The notes beneath the pieces were generated by a model. It did no database searches. It saw only the letters and a list, made by a program, of their open reading frames with translations, and had not been told where the DNA came from. DNA of 64,000 nt from JADGRB01 sp036267635 (GTDB taxonomy: Bacteria; Myxococcota_A; Polyangia; Fen-1088). The position numbers were made by a program, and so were the translations under genes. Of the stretch, positions 16,594 through 23,843 are shown piece by piece. Position 1 is the first letter of the stretch. The number at the start of each line of letters is the position of its first letter. Where the stretch lies: NCBI GenBank assembly GCA_036267635.1, contig DATAVR010000099.1, positions 62,001 to 126,000 on the forward strand, given 5' to 3'.

Positions 16594-18006
16594 TCAGCCG
16601 AAGGCCGCGGGCTGGCCGGTCGATTCGATGACCGACATCCAGAGATCGTCGTCGAGGTCGACCTGTTTGCGGAAGCGCGTGGCCAGTGGAAAAGGAACGT
16701 GCACGAATCGCCCGTGCCAGCGGCCGACCAGCATCTCGGTGTTGCCGGCCATCGCGGCGTGGACCGCGTTGCGCGCCATGTTCCAGCAGTAGACGCTGTC
16801 CGACGGCGAGGCGGGGACGCTGCGTATCTGATAGCTGGGATCGATGTACTTGAGGGTGATCTCGAGGCCCCGTCCGGCGAAGTGCTGCACGATCCGCTCG
16901 CGCAGCACGAGGCCGATGTCCTTGAGACGGGTGTTTCCACTGGCGTCGGTCGCCGAAGCGGCCGCGCCGCTCGCCGCGGCGGCGCAGAGCTCCTGGCCCG
17001 CCCCTTCCGCGACGACGATGACCGCGTGCGACCGCTCTTCGAGCCGGCGCTCGAGGTGCCGCAGGAACCCGCGCTCTCCCTCGAGCTGCAGCGGCACTTC
17101 GGGGATGAGGACGAAGTTCGCGTCGGGGCAGGCCAGCGACGCGTGGCAGGCGATGAACCCCGAGTGCCGCCCCATCACCTTGACCAGCCCGATGCCGTTG
17201 TTGGCGCCAATCGCCTCGACGTGGGCGCTGCGAATGGCCTCGGCGGCGGCCGCCGCCGCGCTCTCGAAGCCGAAGCTGCGGTCGATGAAGTGGATGTCGT
17301 TGTCGATCGTCTTCGGGATCCCCACCACGGCGATCGAGAGCCGCCGGCGCTCGATTTCGGCGACGAGCTTGGTCGCGCCCCGCAACGTCCCGTCGCCGCC
17401 GATGACGAACAGCGCGCCGATGCCCAGCCGCTCGAGCTCGTCGACCATCTCACCGGGATCTTGTCCGCCCCGCGAGGTCCCAAGGATGGTCCCACCCTGT
17501 TGGTGGACCGAGCCCACCATCGCCGGCCCGAGCCGCAGCGGCTCGTGACCAAACCGCGGGACCAATCCTTCGAAGCCGTAGCGAAAGCCGAGGATCTCCC
17601 GGACGCTGTAGGCGTGCGTCAGCTCGAGGACCAGGCCGCGCACCACGTTGTTGATGCCGGGACAAAGCCCGCCGCAGGTGACGATCCCGGCGCGGAGGGT
17701 GGCCGGATCGAAGAAGATCCGATCGCGCGGCCCCGCCAGCTCGAACGTCGGCAGCGCGGCGAGGCCCGCGGCGCCCGCTTCGGTCACCCGCGAAGACCGA
17801 TCGTCGAGCAGGACGCGATCCGCCTCTCCGACGTGATGCAGGACCCGATCGCCCAGCCGGGCGGCGAGCGGCGACCGGTGACGACAGGGGCCGAGCGCCT
17901 TGATCTGAAGGTCGGCGCTCTCGACCCGCTCGGTCCGCTCGGGGATGGTCAGATTTTCGGCGCCCCACTCGGCGGCGTCGGGGGGCGACTGTTGGACCTC
18001 GGTCAT
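16594..18006 (-). CDS. 6-phosphofructokinase, PPi-PFK-like clade with ATP-type glycine
   Basis: 470 residues, longer than E. coli PfkA (320) because of a ~100-residue N-terminal extension seen in the group that includes plant and trypanosome enzymes. IVTCGGLCPGINNVVRG (109-125), GGDGT (203-207), PKTIDND (231-237) and MGRHSGF (278-284) are present. Glycine at the GGD-G position predicts ATP use, whereas PPi enzymes have Asp there; the Lys in PKTIDND is shared with PPi enzymes and with ATP-using members of this clade. It phosphorylates fructose 6-phosphate. The ATG at 18006 overlaps the pyruvate kinase TGA, so it is the second gene of a two-gene glycolytic operon. Confidence 0.9.
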   Translation of the reverse strand: MTEVQQSPPDAAEWGAENLTIPERTERVESADLQIKALGPCRHRSPLAARLGDRVLHHVGEADRVLLDDRSSRVTEAGAAGLAALPTFELAGPRDRIFFDPATLRAGIVTCGGLCPGINNVVRGLVLELTHAYSVREILGFRYGFEGLVPRFGHEPLRLGPAMVGSVHQQGGTILGTSRGGQDPGEMVDELERLGIGALFVIGGDGTLRGATKLVAEIERRRLSIAVVGIPKTIDNDIHFIDRSFGFESAAAAAAEAIRSAHVEAIGANNGIGLVKVMGRHSGFIACHASLACPDANFVLIPEVPLQLEGERGFLRHLERRLEERSHAVIVVAEGAGQELCAAAASGAAASATDASGNTRLKDIGLVLRERIVQHFAGRGLEITLKYIDPSYQIRSVPASPSDSVYCWNMARNAVHAAMAGNTEMLVGRWHGRFVHVPFPLATRFRKQVDLDDDLWMSVIESTGQPAAFG

Positions 18007-19427
18007 GGCGAAGGGGCCGGGATCTGTCGAAGTTGGAGCGTGTCGATGACCTTGTCGTGGGCGAGCGCGTTCGTGATGACGACCAGCCAGGTGCCGTCCT
18101 TGCACCACTGTCGTCGCCTCAGATAGGCGAGCGCATTGTCGACCGTGGCCTCCGGATCCTCGCTGAAGGGCATCAGAAACGGCTCCACCCCCCAGGGGAG
18201 CAGGAGCTGCCGGAACAGCACCTCGTCGTCGGTAAAGGCGTAGATCGGGACGCCGACCGCCCGCAAGGCGGCCAGGGTGTAGGCCAAAAAGCCGCTGCGC
18301 GTGAAGACCACGATCCCCGACTCTCCGAGCTCTTGCGCCAAGATCGCCGCCGCCCGAAGCATTTTGGCCTTCGGTTCGTGGAGCTCGAGCACCTCGTTGA
18401 AGCGGCGCTTCTCCGTCGGCTCGATGCTGTTCACGATGTTGGTCATGACCTCCACGCACTGGAGGGGATAAAGCCCGGTCGTCGTCTCGCCGGAGAGCAT
18501 CACCGCGTCGGCCCGCTCCCGCACGGCGGTGGAGATGTCTGAGATCTCGGCGCGGGTCGGCATCGGCGCGCTGATCATCGACTCCAGGAGGTGGGTGGCG
18601 ATGATGACCGGCCGCCCCTCGGTCAAGCAGAGGTCGACGATCTGCGTCTGCACGATCGGCAGCGTGTGGTAGTCGATCTCGATCCCCAGATCGCCGCGCG
18701 CCACCATCACCGCGTCCGAGGCCTTGACGATGCTGTGAAGGTTGCGCAGGCCGCCCTGGTCTTCAATCTTGGAGATGATGCGGGCCTTCGAGCCGAGCCG
18801 ATCGAGCAGGCGCCGAAGCGCGACGACGTCCTGGCTCTTGCGAACGAAGGAGAGCGCCACGAAGTCGAGCCCGGCCTCGACGCCGGCGCGGACGTCCTGC
18901 TCGTCCTTCTCGGTCAGCGAGGGGAGGCCGACGTCGACCCCCGGCAGATTGATGTGCCGCCGCGAGCCGAGCTTGCCCGGGGTGAGCACGCGGCAGCGGA
19001 CGTGGGTCGGGTCGAGCTCCACGACCACCAGGCGGATGAGGCCGCTGTCGAGGAGGATGGTGGCGCCGACCTTCACATCGGTCGGCAGCCCGGGATAGTT
19101 TACGAACACGCTGCGCACGCCATCGGTGGCTGTCACGGTGTGCAACTCGAGGATCTCCCCCACCCGCAAGTCGATGGGCTCCGCCAGCGGGCCGGTGCGG
19201 ATCTCCGGCCCTTTGACGTCCATCATCACGGCGACGTGCCGCCCGAGCCGATTCGACACCTCCCGGATGCGCTTGATCAGCGACCCCGCCCACTCGCCCG
19301 TCCCGTGGGCCATGTTGAGCCGGAGGACGTCGACCCCCGCCGTGATGAGCTGCCCAATCCGCTCCGGGCTCTCGGTCGAGGGTCCGACCGTCGCGATGAT
19401 CTTCGTATGTCTGTAGTGGCCGCGCAT
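18003..19427 (-). CDS. pyk: Pyruvate kinase
   Basis: 474 residues from ATG 19427, where the conserved protein begins (RHTKIIATVGPSTESPERI). Substrate-loop RLNMAHG (36-42), MMDVKGPEIRTG, the catalytic-lysine segment RIISKIED, MVARGDLGIEI and the active-site stretch DAVMLSGETTTGLYPLQ are all conserved, followed by a C-terminal domain with SGIVVFTRSG. It makes ATP and pyruvate from phosphoenolpyruvate. A longer frame of 87 residues upstream is basic and unlike the family; TAGTTT at 19460-19465 could be its promoter. The gene is translationally coupled to phosphofructokinase, joining the two irreversible glycolytic steps in one message. Confidence 0.93.
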   Translation of the reverse strand: MRGHYRHTKIIATVGPSTESPERIGQLITAGVDVLRLNMAHGTGEWAGSLIKRIREVSNRLGRHVAVMMDVKGPEIRTGPLAEPIDLRVGEILELHTVTATDGVRSVFVNYPGLPTDVKVGATILLDSGLIRLVVVELDPTHVRCRVLTPGKLGSRRHINLPGVDVGLPSLTEKDEQDVRAGVEAGLDFVALSFVRKSQDVVALRRLLDRLGSKARIISKIEDQGGLRNLHSIVKASDAVMVARGDLGIEIDYHTLPIVQTQIVDLCLTEGRPVIIATHLLESMISAPMPTRAEISDISTAVRERADAVMLSGETTTGLYPLQCVEVMTNIVNSIEPTEKRRFNEVLELHEPKAKMLRAAAILAQELGESGIVVFTRSGFLAYTLAALRAVGVPIYAFTDDEVLFRQLLLPWGVEPFLMPFSEDPEATVDNALAYLRRRQWCKDGTWLVVITNALAHDKVIDTLQLRQIPAPSP

Positions 19428-19554
19428 GAGGTCGACGCGAAACCCCGCCCTGCGTCGCCAAACTACCGCGAGTCCTGTTGCGCGCAGGTTTCGCGACGTC
19501 GAGGATTTCGTCGACTTCATGCTCCGGCGACGCATCCGCCTGCCGCCCCGGTCG

Positions 19555-19560
19555 TATAGT
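19555..19560 (+). promoter_or_regulatory. -10-like TATAGT of the GH8 gene
   Basis: TATAGT lies 15 nt before the GH8 ATG, with a G-rich ribosome-binding site (GGGGGGCGA) in between; the expected leader is about 9 nt. The rest of the 148-bp divergent gap holds the opposing TAGTTT at 19460-19465. Confidence 0.5.
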
Positions 19561-19575
19561 CGGGGGGCGAAGTCC

Positions 19576-21102
19576 ATGTCCATCTCGCCGCGACCCTCTT
19601 GTCGAGCCGACACGGTCATCGCCCTGCTGGCAGGCGCGCTGGCCGTCGCCGCTTGCTCGGCGCCGGGCCGAGGCCTGGGCAGCACCACCGGCTCCGGCGG
19701 CAGCGGCGGAACCGGTCAAGGGGGGAGCGGCGGCGGAACGGGCGGCAGCGGTGCGGGCGGCCGCGCGGGCAACGGCGGCAGCGGCCCCGCGGGCAACGGC
19801 GGCAGCGGTCCCGCGGGCAACGGCGGCAGCGGAACCGCCGGCAGCGGCGGCAGCGGAACCGCCGGCAGTGGAGGGGTGAGCGCGTCGGGCGGCAGCACCG
19901 CCACGGGGGGCAGCGCCGGCGTCTCGGGCACGGGCGGCGCCGGCGGCACGACCGGCGCGGCCGGGTCGGGCGCCGCGCCCCCGACCATTCCCGGCTCCGG
20001 CAACTGCGCCGCGCCGGCCGGCGCCAACCCCGCCGACGCGATGGCCGCCTACGCCAAATGGAAGTCGGACCTGGTCGTCAGCAGTGGCGCCCACGGATTC
20101 CTGCGCGTGCAACGCCCGAACTCGTCGGGCGCCGAGGTCGACTCCTCCAACTCGGAGGGGATCGGCTACGGGATGTTGCTGGCCGTGTTCGCCAACGACC
20201 AGAATACCTTCGACAACCTCTGGAAGTACTCGCAACAGTTTCTCGACAACCACGGGCTCATGAACTGGTACATCAGCGCCGACGGAAACTCCGTGCTCGG
20301 CACCGGCGCGGCCACCGACGGCGACGAGGACATGGCCTTCGCGCTGCTGATGGCCGACAAGCGCTGGGGCGGACAGGGGAGCCTCGCCACCAGCTACCTG
20401 GCGGCGGCGAAGACCCAGATCGGGCTCATTTGGCAGTACGAGGTCGACCCGAACCACGCCTACGTGCTGACCTCGGGTGACCAGTCCGACGGCTCGGTGA
20501 TCAACATTTCGTACTTCGCCCCGGCCTACTACCGGGAGTTCGGTCTGGCGACGGGCGCCGCGGCCAACTGGAAGAAGGTGATCGACGAGTCCTACACGGT
20601 CATCTCGGCCACCCTCGACGCGCAGAACGGAAACCTGAACAACGGCCTCGTTCCAGCCTGGTCGACGCCGGCCGGCGTGCCGATGACGCCGCCCAACACC
20701 AGCATGCCGCTCTACCATCAGCTCGATTCCTGTCGAACTCCGTTCCGGCTCGGCGAGGACTACTGCTGGAACGCCGAGGCCCGTGCCCTCGCCTACCTCA
20801 CCAAGATCACCGGCTTCTATTCGGGCGTCGGCGTCGCGAACATGGTCGATGGCTATGACCTCGACGGCACGCCGCACCCCCAGTTCGTGACGGCGGGCGG
20901 GCCGCGCGCGGCCTCGTTCGTGGGCCCCGCCGGCGTCGGCGCCATGGCGACCGGAACGAGCTACCTGAAGCTGCGCGACGACGCCTACGCCAGCGTGGCG
21001 ACGCTGGCGGACCTCGCCGGTAGCACCTACTACCAGGAGTCGTGGACGGTGCTGTCGCTGCAGATGATGACCGGCCTCTTGCGAGATCTCGACGCGCCCT
21101 AG
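19576..21102 (+). CDS. GH8 endoglucanase lipoprotein with Gly/Ser-rich linker
   Basis: 508 residues from ATG 19576. The signal peptide ends in lipobox VAAC (Cys27). Residues 35-140 are an almost pure Gly/Ser/Thr/Ala linker with an 8-residue period. The catalytic domain (about 145-505) has SEGIGYGMLLAV with the proton donor Glu194, and TDGDEDMAFALLMA (247-260) with the conserved acids of family 8. VINISYFAPAYYREF and EDYCWNAEARALAYL follow. GH8 enzymes cut cellulose, xylan or chitosan; the exact substrate cannot be read here. Together with GH3 and GH10 it suggests plant or biofilm glycan breakdown at the cell surface. Confidence 0.9.
   Translation: MSISPRPSCRADTVIALLAGALAVAACSAPGRGLGSTTGSGGSGGTGQGGSGGGTGGSGAGGRAGNGGSGPAGNGGSGPAGNGGSGTAGSGGSGTAGSGGVSASGGSTATGGSAGVSGTGGAGGTTGAAGSGAAPPTIPGSGNCAAPAGANPADAMAAYAKWKSDLVVSSGAHGFLRVQRPNSSGAEVDSSNSEGIGYGMLLAVFANDQNTFDNLWKYSQQFLDNHGLMNWYISADGNSVLGTGAATDGDEDMAFALLMADKRWGGQGSLATSYLAAAKTQIGLIWQYEVDPNHAYVLTSGDQSDGSVINISYFAPAYYREFGLATGAAANWKKVIDESYTVISATLDAQNGNLNNGLVPAWSTPAGVPMTPPNTSMPLYHQLDSCRTPFRLGEDYCWNAEARALAYLTKITGFYSGVGVANMVDGYDLDGTPHPQFVTAGGPRAASFVGPAGVGAMATGTSYLKLRDDAYASVATLADLAGSTYYQESWTVLSLQMMTGLLRDLDAP
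19765..19875 (+). repeat. 24-bp tandem repeat coding the GH8 linker
   Basis: About 4.6 copies of a 24-bp unit encode the octapeptide AGNGGSGP, drifting to AGSGGSGT in the last two copies. Copy number could change the linker length by slippage. Confidence 0.8.
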
Positions 21103-21203
21103 CTGCGGACCTTCCCGCTCGGGGAGCGCATCCACCGATTGTGCCTCGAACGGCCCGCCGGCTGCTAACATCGCCCGAGCCGCGCCTCCCGCACGAGCGA
21201 CCC

Positions 21204-22643
21204 ATGGCTCAGCAGCTCAGAATCCTCCCGAACAGCCCCGGCGCAGCGGCGCCGACCGGCTCCGCTGCCGGCGTGGCGGCTCGTTCCCGCCCGCGCCCCT
21301 CGCCGACGCCGCTCGCGGGGTGGGGCAACAACCTGCGCGCCGACTGCCAGCTGGCCGAGCCGGAGCTTCCAGGCGAAGCGACGGCCTGGCTCGATCGCGC
21401 CGGAACGGTGGCACGCGGCCTCGGGCGCAGCTACGGCGACGCCGCGCTCAACGGCGGCGGCCAGGTGCTGGGCCTGCGCAAGCTCGACCGCTACCTGGCG
21501 TTCGACGAGGCGACCGGTACCCTGACCTGCGAGGCGGGGGTGAGCCTCGAGGCGATCATTCGCGACTTCGCGCCGCGCGGCTGGTTCCCGATGGTGACGC
21601 CGGGGACCAAGTTCGTGACCGTCGGTGGTTGCATCGCCAACGACGTGCACGGCAAGGCGCACCACGTCCAGGGCTGCTTCAGCGCCTCGGTCGACGCGCT
21701 GGCGGTGCTGCTGGCCAGCGGCGCCGTCGTCGAGGCCACCCGCGAGACCAACAGCGATCTCTTTTGGGCCACGTTCGGCGGGATGGGGCTCCTCGGCGTC
21801 GTGCTGACCGCGACCCTCCGGCTGCGGCGGATCGAGACGACCTATTTTCGCCAGCGCTCCCTCAAGGTGGGCGACCTCGCCGAGATGCTCGCCGCGCTCG
21901 ACGAGCAGGATAAGTCCTTCCCCTACTCGGTGGCGACCATCGACGTCCTCGCCACCGGGGCACGGCTCGGGCGCGGCGTCATCACCGTCGGCGATCACGC
22001 GCCGAGAGACGAGCTGCCGCCAAGCCTCGCCGCCGACCCGTTGCGCGTCTCGGGGCCCCCGAAGCTGACGGTGCCGTTCGAGCTGCCGGAGCTGACCTTG
22101 AACCGGCTCACCATCCGCGCGGTGAACGCCTTCGTCCAGCGGACGCAGGCGCGCGCCGCCCCGTTCGGGCACTACGAAAAGTTCTTCTACCCGCTCGACA
22201 TGCTGGCGCACTGGAACCGCGGCTACGGCCGGCGCGGGTTCGCCCAGTACCAGTTCGTCATCCCCTTCTCCGACGGCCTGCCCCGCATGCGCGAGATCCT
22301 GGGCGCCATCTTGTCGGCGGGCGAGCTGCCGTTTCTCAACGTGCTCAAGCGGTTCGGCAAGGAGAGCGGCGGCGTGCTGTCGTTTCCGCGCGAGGGCTAC
22401 ACGCTGGCGATCGACTTCCCGATCCGCGCCAACACGGTGGCGCTGCTGCGGCGGCTCGATGGGATGGTCCTCGCCGCCGGCGGGCGCGTCTACCTCGGCA
22501 AGGACTCGTACCTCGAGGCCGCCACCTTCGGCGCCATGTACCCGGCGCTCGAGCGCTGGCTGGCGATCAAGGCCAAGTACGATCCGGAGGGCGTCTTCAC
22601 CTCCGACCTCGGACGGCGCGTGGGCCTGGCGCCGGCATTGTGA
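21204..22643 (+). CDS. DprE1-like FAD-dependent polyprenylphospho-ribose oxidase
   Basis: 479 residues from ATG 21204. LAGWGNN (37-43) and TVARGLGRSYGDAALNGGG (68-86) are the opening signature of decaprenylphosphoryl-ribose 2-oxidase; VTPGTKFVTVGGCIANDVHG (131-150) is the FAD-binding VAO-type core. The C-terminal part matches DprE1 block by block: LPFLNVLKRFG, TLAIDFPI, GGRVYLGKDSYL, AMYPALERW, DPEGVFTSDLGRR. Lys433 aligns with the catalytic-site Lys418 of the M. tuberculosis enzyme. Ala402 takes the place of Cys387, the residue attacked by benzothiazinones. The family oxidises the C2 hydroxyl of polyprenylphospho-ribose on the way to an arabinose donor. No DprE2-type reductase is adjacent; TAACAT at 21167 could be its promoter. 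Confidence 0.85.
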   Translation: MAQQLRILPNSPGAAAPTGSAAGVAARSRPRPSPTPLAGWGNNLRADCQLAEPELPGEATAWLDRAGTVARGLGRSYGDAALNGGGQVLGLRKLDRYLAFDEATGTLTCEAGVSLEAIIRDFAPRGWFPMVTPGTKFVTVGGCIANDVHGKAHHVQGCFSASVDALAVLLASGAVVEATRETNSDLFWATFGGMGLLGVVLTATLRLRRIETTYFRQRSLKVGDLAEMLAALDEQDKSFPYSVATIDVLATGARLGRGVITVGDHAPRDELPPSLAADPLRVSGPPKLTVPFELPELTLNRLTIRAVNAFVQRTQARAAPFGHYEKFFYPLDMLAHWNRGYGRRGFAQYQFVIPFSDGLPRMREILGAILSAGELPFLNVLKRFGKESGGVLSFPREGYTLAIDFPIRANTVALLRRLDGMVLAAGGRVYLGKDSYLEAATFGAMYPALERWLAIKAKYDPEGVFTSDLGRRVGLAPAL

Positions 22644-22647
22644 CGCC

Positions 22648-23115
22648 ATGCTTCGACTACACGACAACGCCTCCTCGGGAAACGCCTACATGGTGCGGCT
22701 GCTCCTCTCGCGGCTCGGGATCCCGTTCGAGCGCATCGAGTACGACATCGATCGCGGCGCGACGCGAACGCCCGAATTTCTGCGCAACAAGAACGCCAAC
22801 GGGCGCATCCCGGTGCTGGAGCTCGACGACGGGCGCTGCCTGGCGGAGTCGAACGCCATCCTCTGGTTCCTCGCCGAAGGGACGCCATTGCTGCCCGCGG
22901 CGGACGGTGAGGCCGGGCGCTGGCTGCGCGCGCAGGTGCAGCTGCGGGGGCGGGCGTTCTTCGTCGGTGACAGCTATTCGATCGCCGACATCGCGCTCTA
23001 TGCCTACACGCACGTGGCGGCCGAGGGGGGCTTCGATCTCGGCCCCTTCCCCGCCGTGCGCGCCTGGCTCGGGCGCGTCGCGGCCGAGCACAAACACCTC
23101 GCGATCACCGACTGA
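22648..23115 (+). CDS. Glutathione S-transferase-like protein, internally shortened
   Basis: 155 residues, about 50 fewer than a normal GST. The N-terminal thioredoxin-like domain is intact: LRLHDNASSGNAYMVRLLL, EFLRNKNANGRIPVLEL and CLAESNAILWFLAEGTPLLP. The sequence then passes through GEAGRWLRAQVQLRGRAFF directly to VGDSYSIADIALYAYTHVA and the C-terminal helix. The stretch that normally forms helices alpha-4 and alpha-5 is missing. No stop or frameshift marks the join, so this looks like an in-frame deletion. It begins 4 bp after the DprE1-like stop and may be co-transcribed. Glutathione-dependent activity is doubtful. Confidence 0.75.
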   Translation: MLRLHDNASSGNAYMVRLLLSRLGIPFERIEYDIDRGATRTPEFLRNKNANGRIPVLELDDGRCLAESNAILWFLAEGTPLLPAADGEAGRWLRAQVQLRGRAFFVGDSYSIADIALYAYTHVAAEGGFDLGPFPAVRAWLGRVAAEHKHLAITD

Positions 23116-23189
23116 CCGCGACCGCCGGCGGCCTGCTGCCGCGCTTGCCTCGGCGGCAGCCGGAACCACACTGCAGTTGGGGGTGGCTC

Positions 23190-23639
23190 ATGACGATTCT
23201 GAGGCGGTTGGGATTGGCGGGAGCTCTGGCGTCGACGTTGGCGTTCGGCGTCGGCTGCTCGGAGACGAACAGGATACTCGGCCGGAATCAACAGACCTGG
23301 ACCATGCAACCGGCGGCGGCGGTCCAAGCCGCGGAAGGGAAGGTCCAGGTAGCGACCGAGAAGGATGGAAACCACGATCTCCAGTTGAAGGTCGAGCACA
23401 TGTCGCCAGCCGACATGGTCTTCGCGGGAAAATCGACCTACGTGGTGTGGCTGAAACCGGAGAACGGCCACGCGCAAAACGTCGGCGTCCTGCCGATCGA
23501 CAAGGATCTGAAAGGGGAGCTCGACACCAAAACGTCGTTCGGTACGTTCGAGGTGAAGGTGACGGCGGAGCAGAGCGCCTCCGCGACCACGCCGAGCGGG
23601 GCCGAAGTCATGCAGGCGAGCGTCGTCGTCGCTTCCTGA
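23190..23639 (+). CDS. Lipoprotein with anti-sigma-K-like C-terminal domain
   Basis: 149 residues from ATG 23190 after GGGGGTGG. The signal peptide ends FGVGC, a lipobox. The mature protein (about 24-149) contains KSTYVVWLKPENGHAQNVGVL, KGELDTKTSFGTFEVKVTAE and TPSGAEVMQASV, which resemble the extracytoplasmic anti-sigma-K (RskA) beta-sandwich: 'Y-V-V-W-L ... N-L-G-x-L ... F-x-V-T-A-E ... P-S-G'. There is no transmembrane anchor or cytoplasmic sigma-binding part, so it cannot be a classical anti-sigma factor; function unknown. A strong terminator follows at 23680. Confidence 0.65.
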   Translation: MTILRRLGLAGALASTLAFGVGCSETNRILGRNQQTWTMQPAAAVQAAEGKVQVATEKDGNHDLQLKVEHMSPADMVFAGKSTYVVWLKPENGHAQNVGVLPIDKDLKGELDTKTSFGTFEVKVTAEQSASATTPSGAEVMQASVVVAS

Positions 23640-23679
23640 CAGCGGCGACCTCATGACACGGCGAGGTCCACTCGCCGAC

Positions 23680-23715
23680 GGAGGCGGCGTCTCTGACGCG
23701 CGCCTCCTTTTTTTT
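23680..23715 (+). terminator. Rho-independent terminator
   Basis: GGAGGC-G-GCGTC, loop TCT, GACGC-GC-GCCTCC followed by eight T: an 11-pair GC stem with one small bulge, 41 bp after the lipoprotein stop. This is the clearest intrinsic terminator in the window. The 128-bp gap to the next gene contains nothing else notable. Confidence 0.9.
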
Positions 23716-23843
23716 GGTTCCGATTGTCGGCGTTTGGTCAACGCTGAGGTTCGCGGTTCTCCTCGGTGCGAATCGCTCTTGTCGTAGTGGCCGGAGCAAC
23801 ATTACGATGATGCGCCGATTTCTAACCGAGGAGATCCGAGTAC

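Noticed and set aside
16594..18006. PPi-dependent phosphofructokinase
   Set aside because: The GGDGT motif has Gly where PPi enzymes have Asp, so ATP use is more likely despite the PKTIDND lysine.
18763..21171. An 802-codon open frame on the minus strand opposite the GH8 gene and pyruvate kinase
   Set aside because: It is rich in Arg/Gly/Ala, has no recognisable domain, and lies antisense to two clear genes; such frames are common in GC-rich DNA.
23190..23639. A true anti-sigma factor
   Set aside because: Only the extracytoplasmic RskA-like part is present; there is no cytoplasmic sigma-binding domain or transmembrane helix and no sigma-factor gene nearby.
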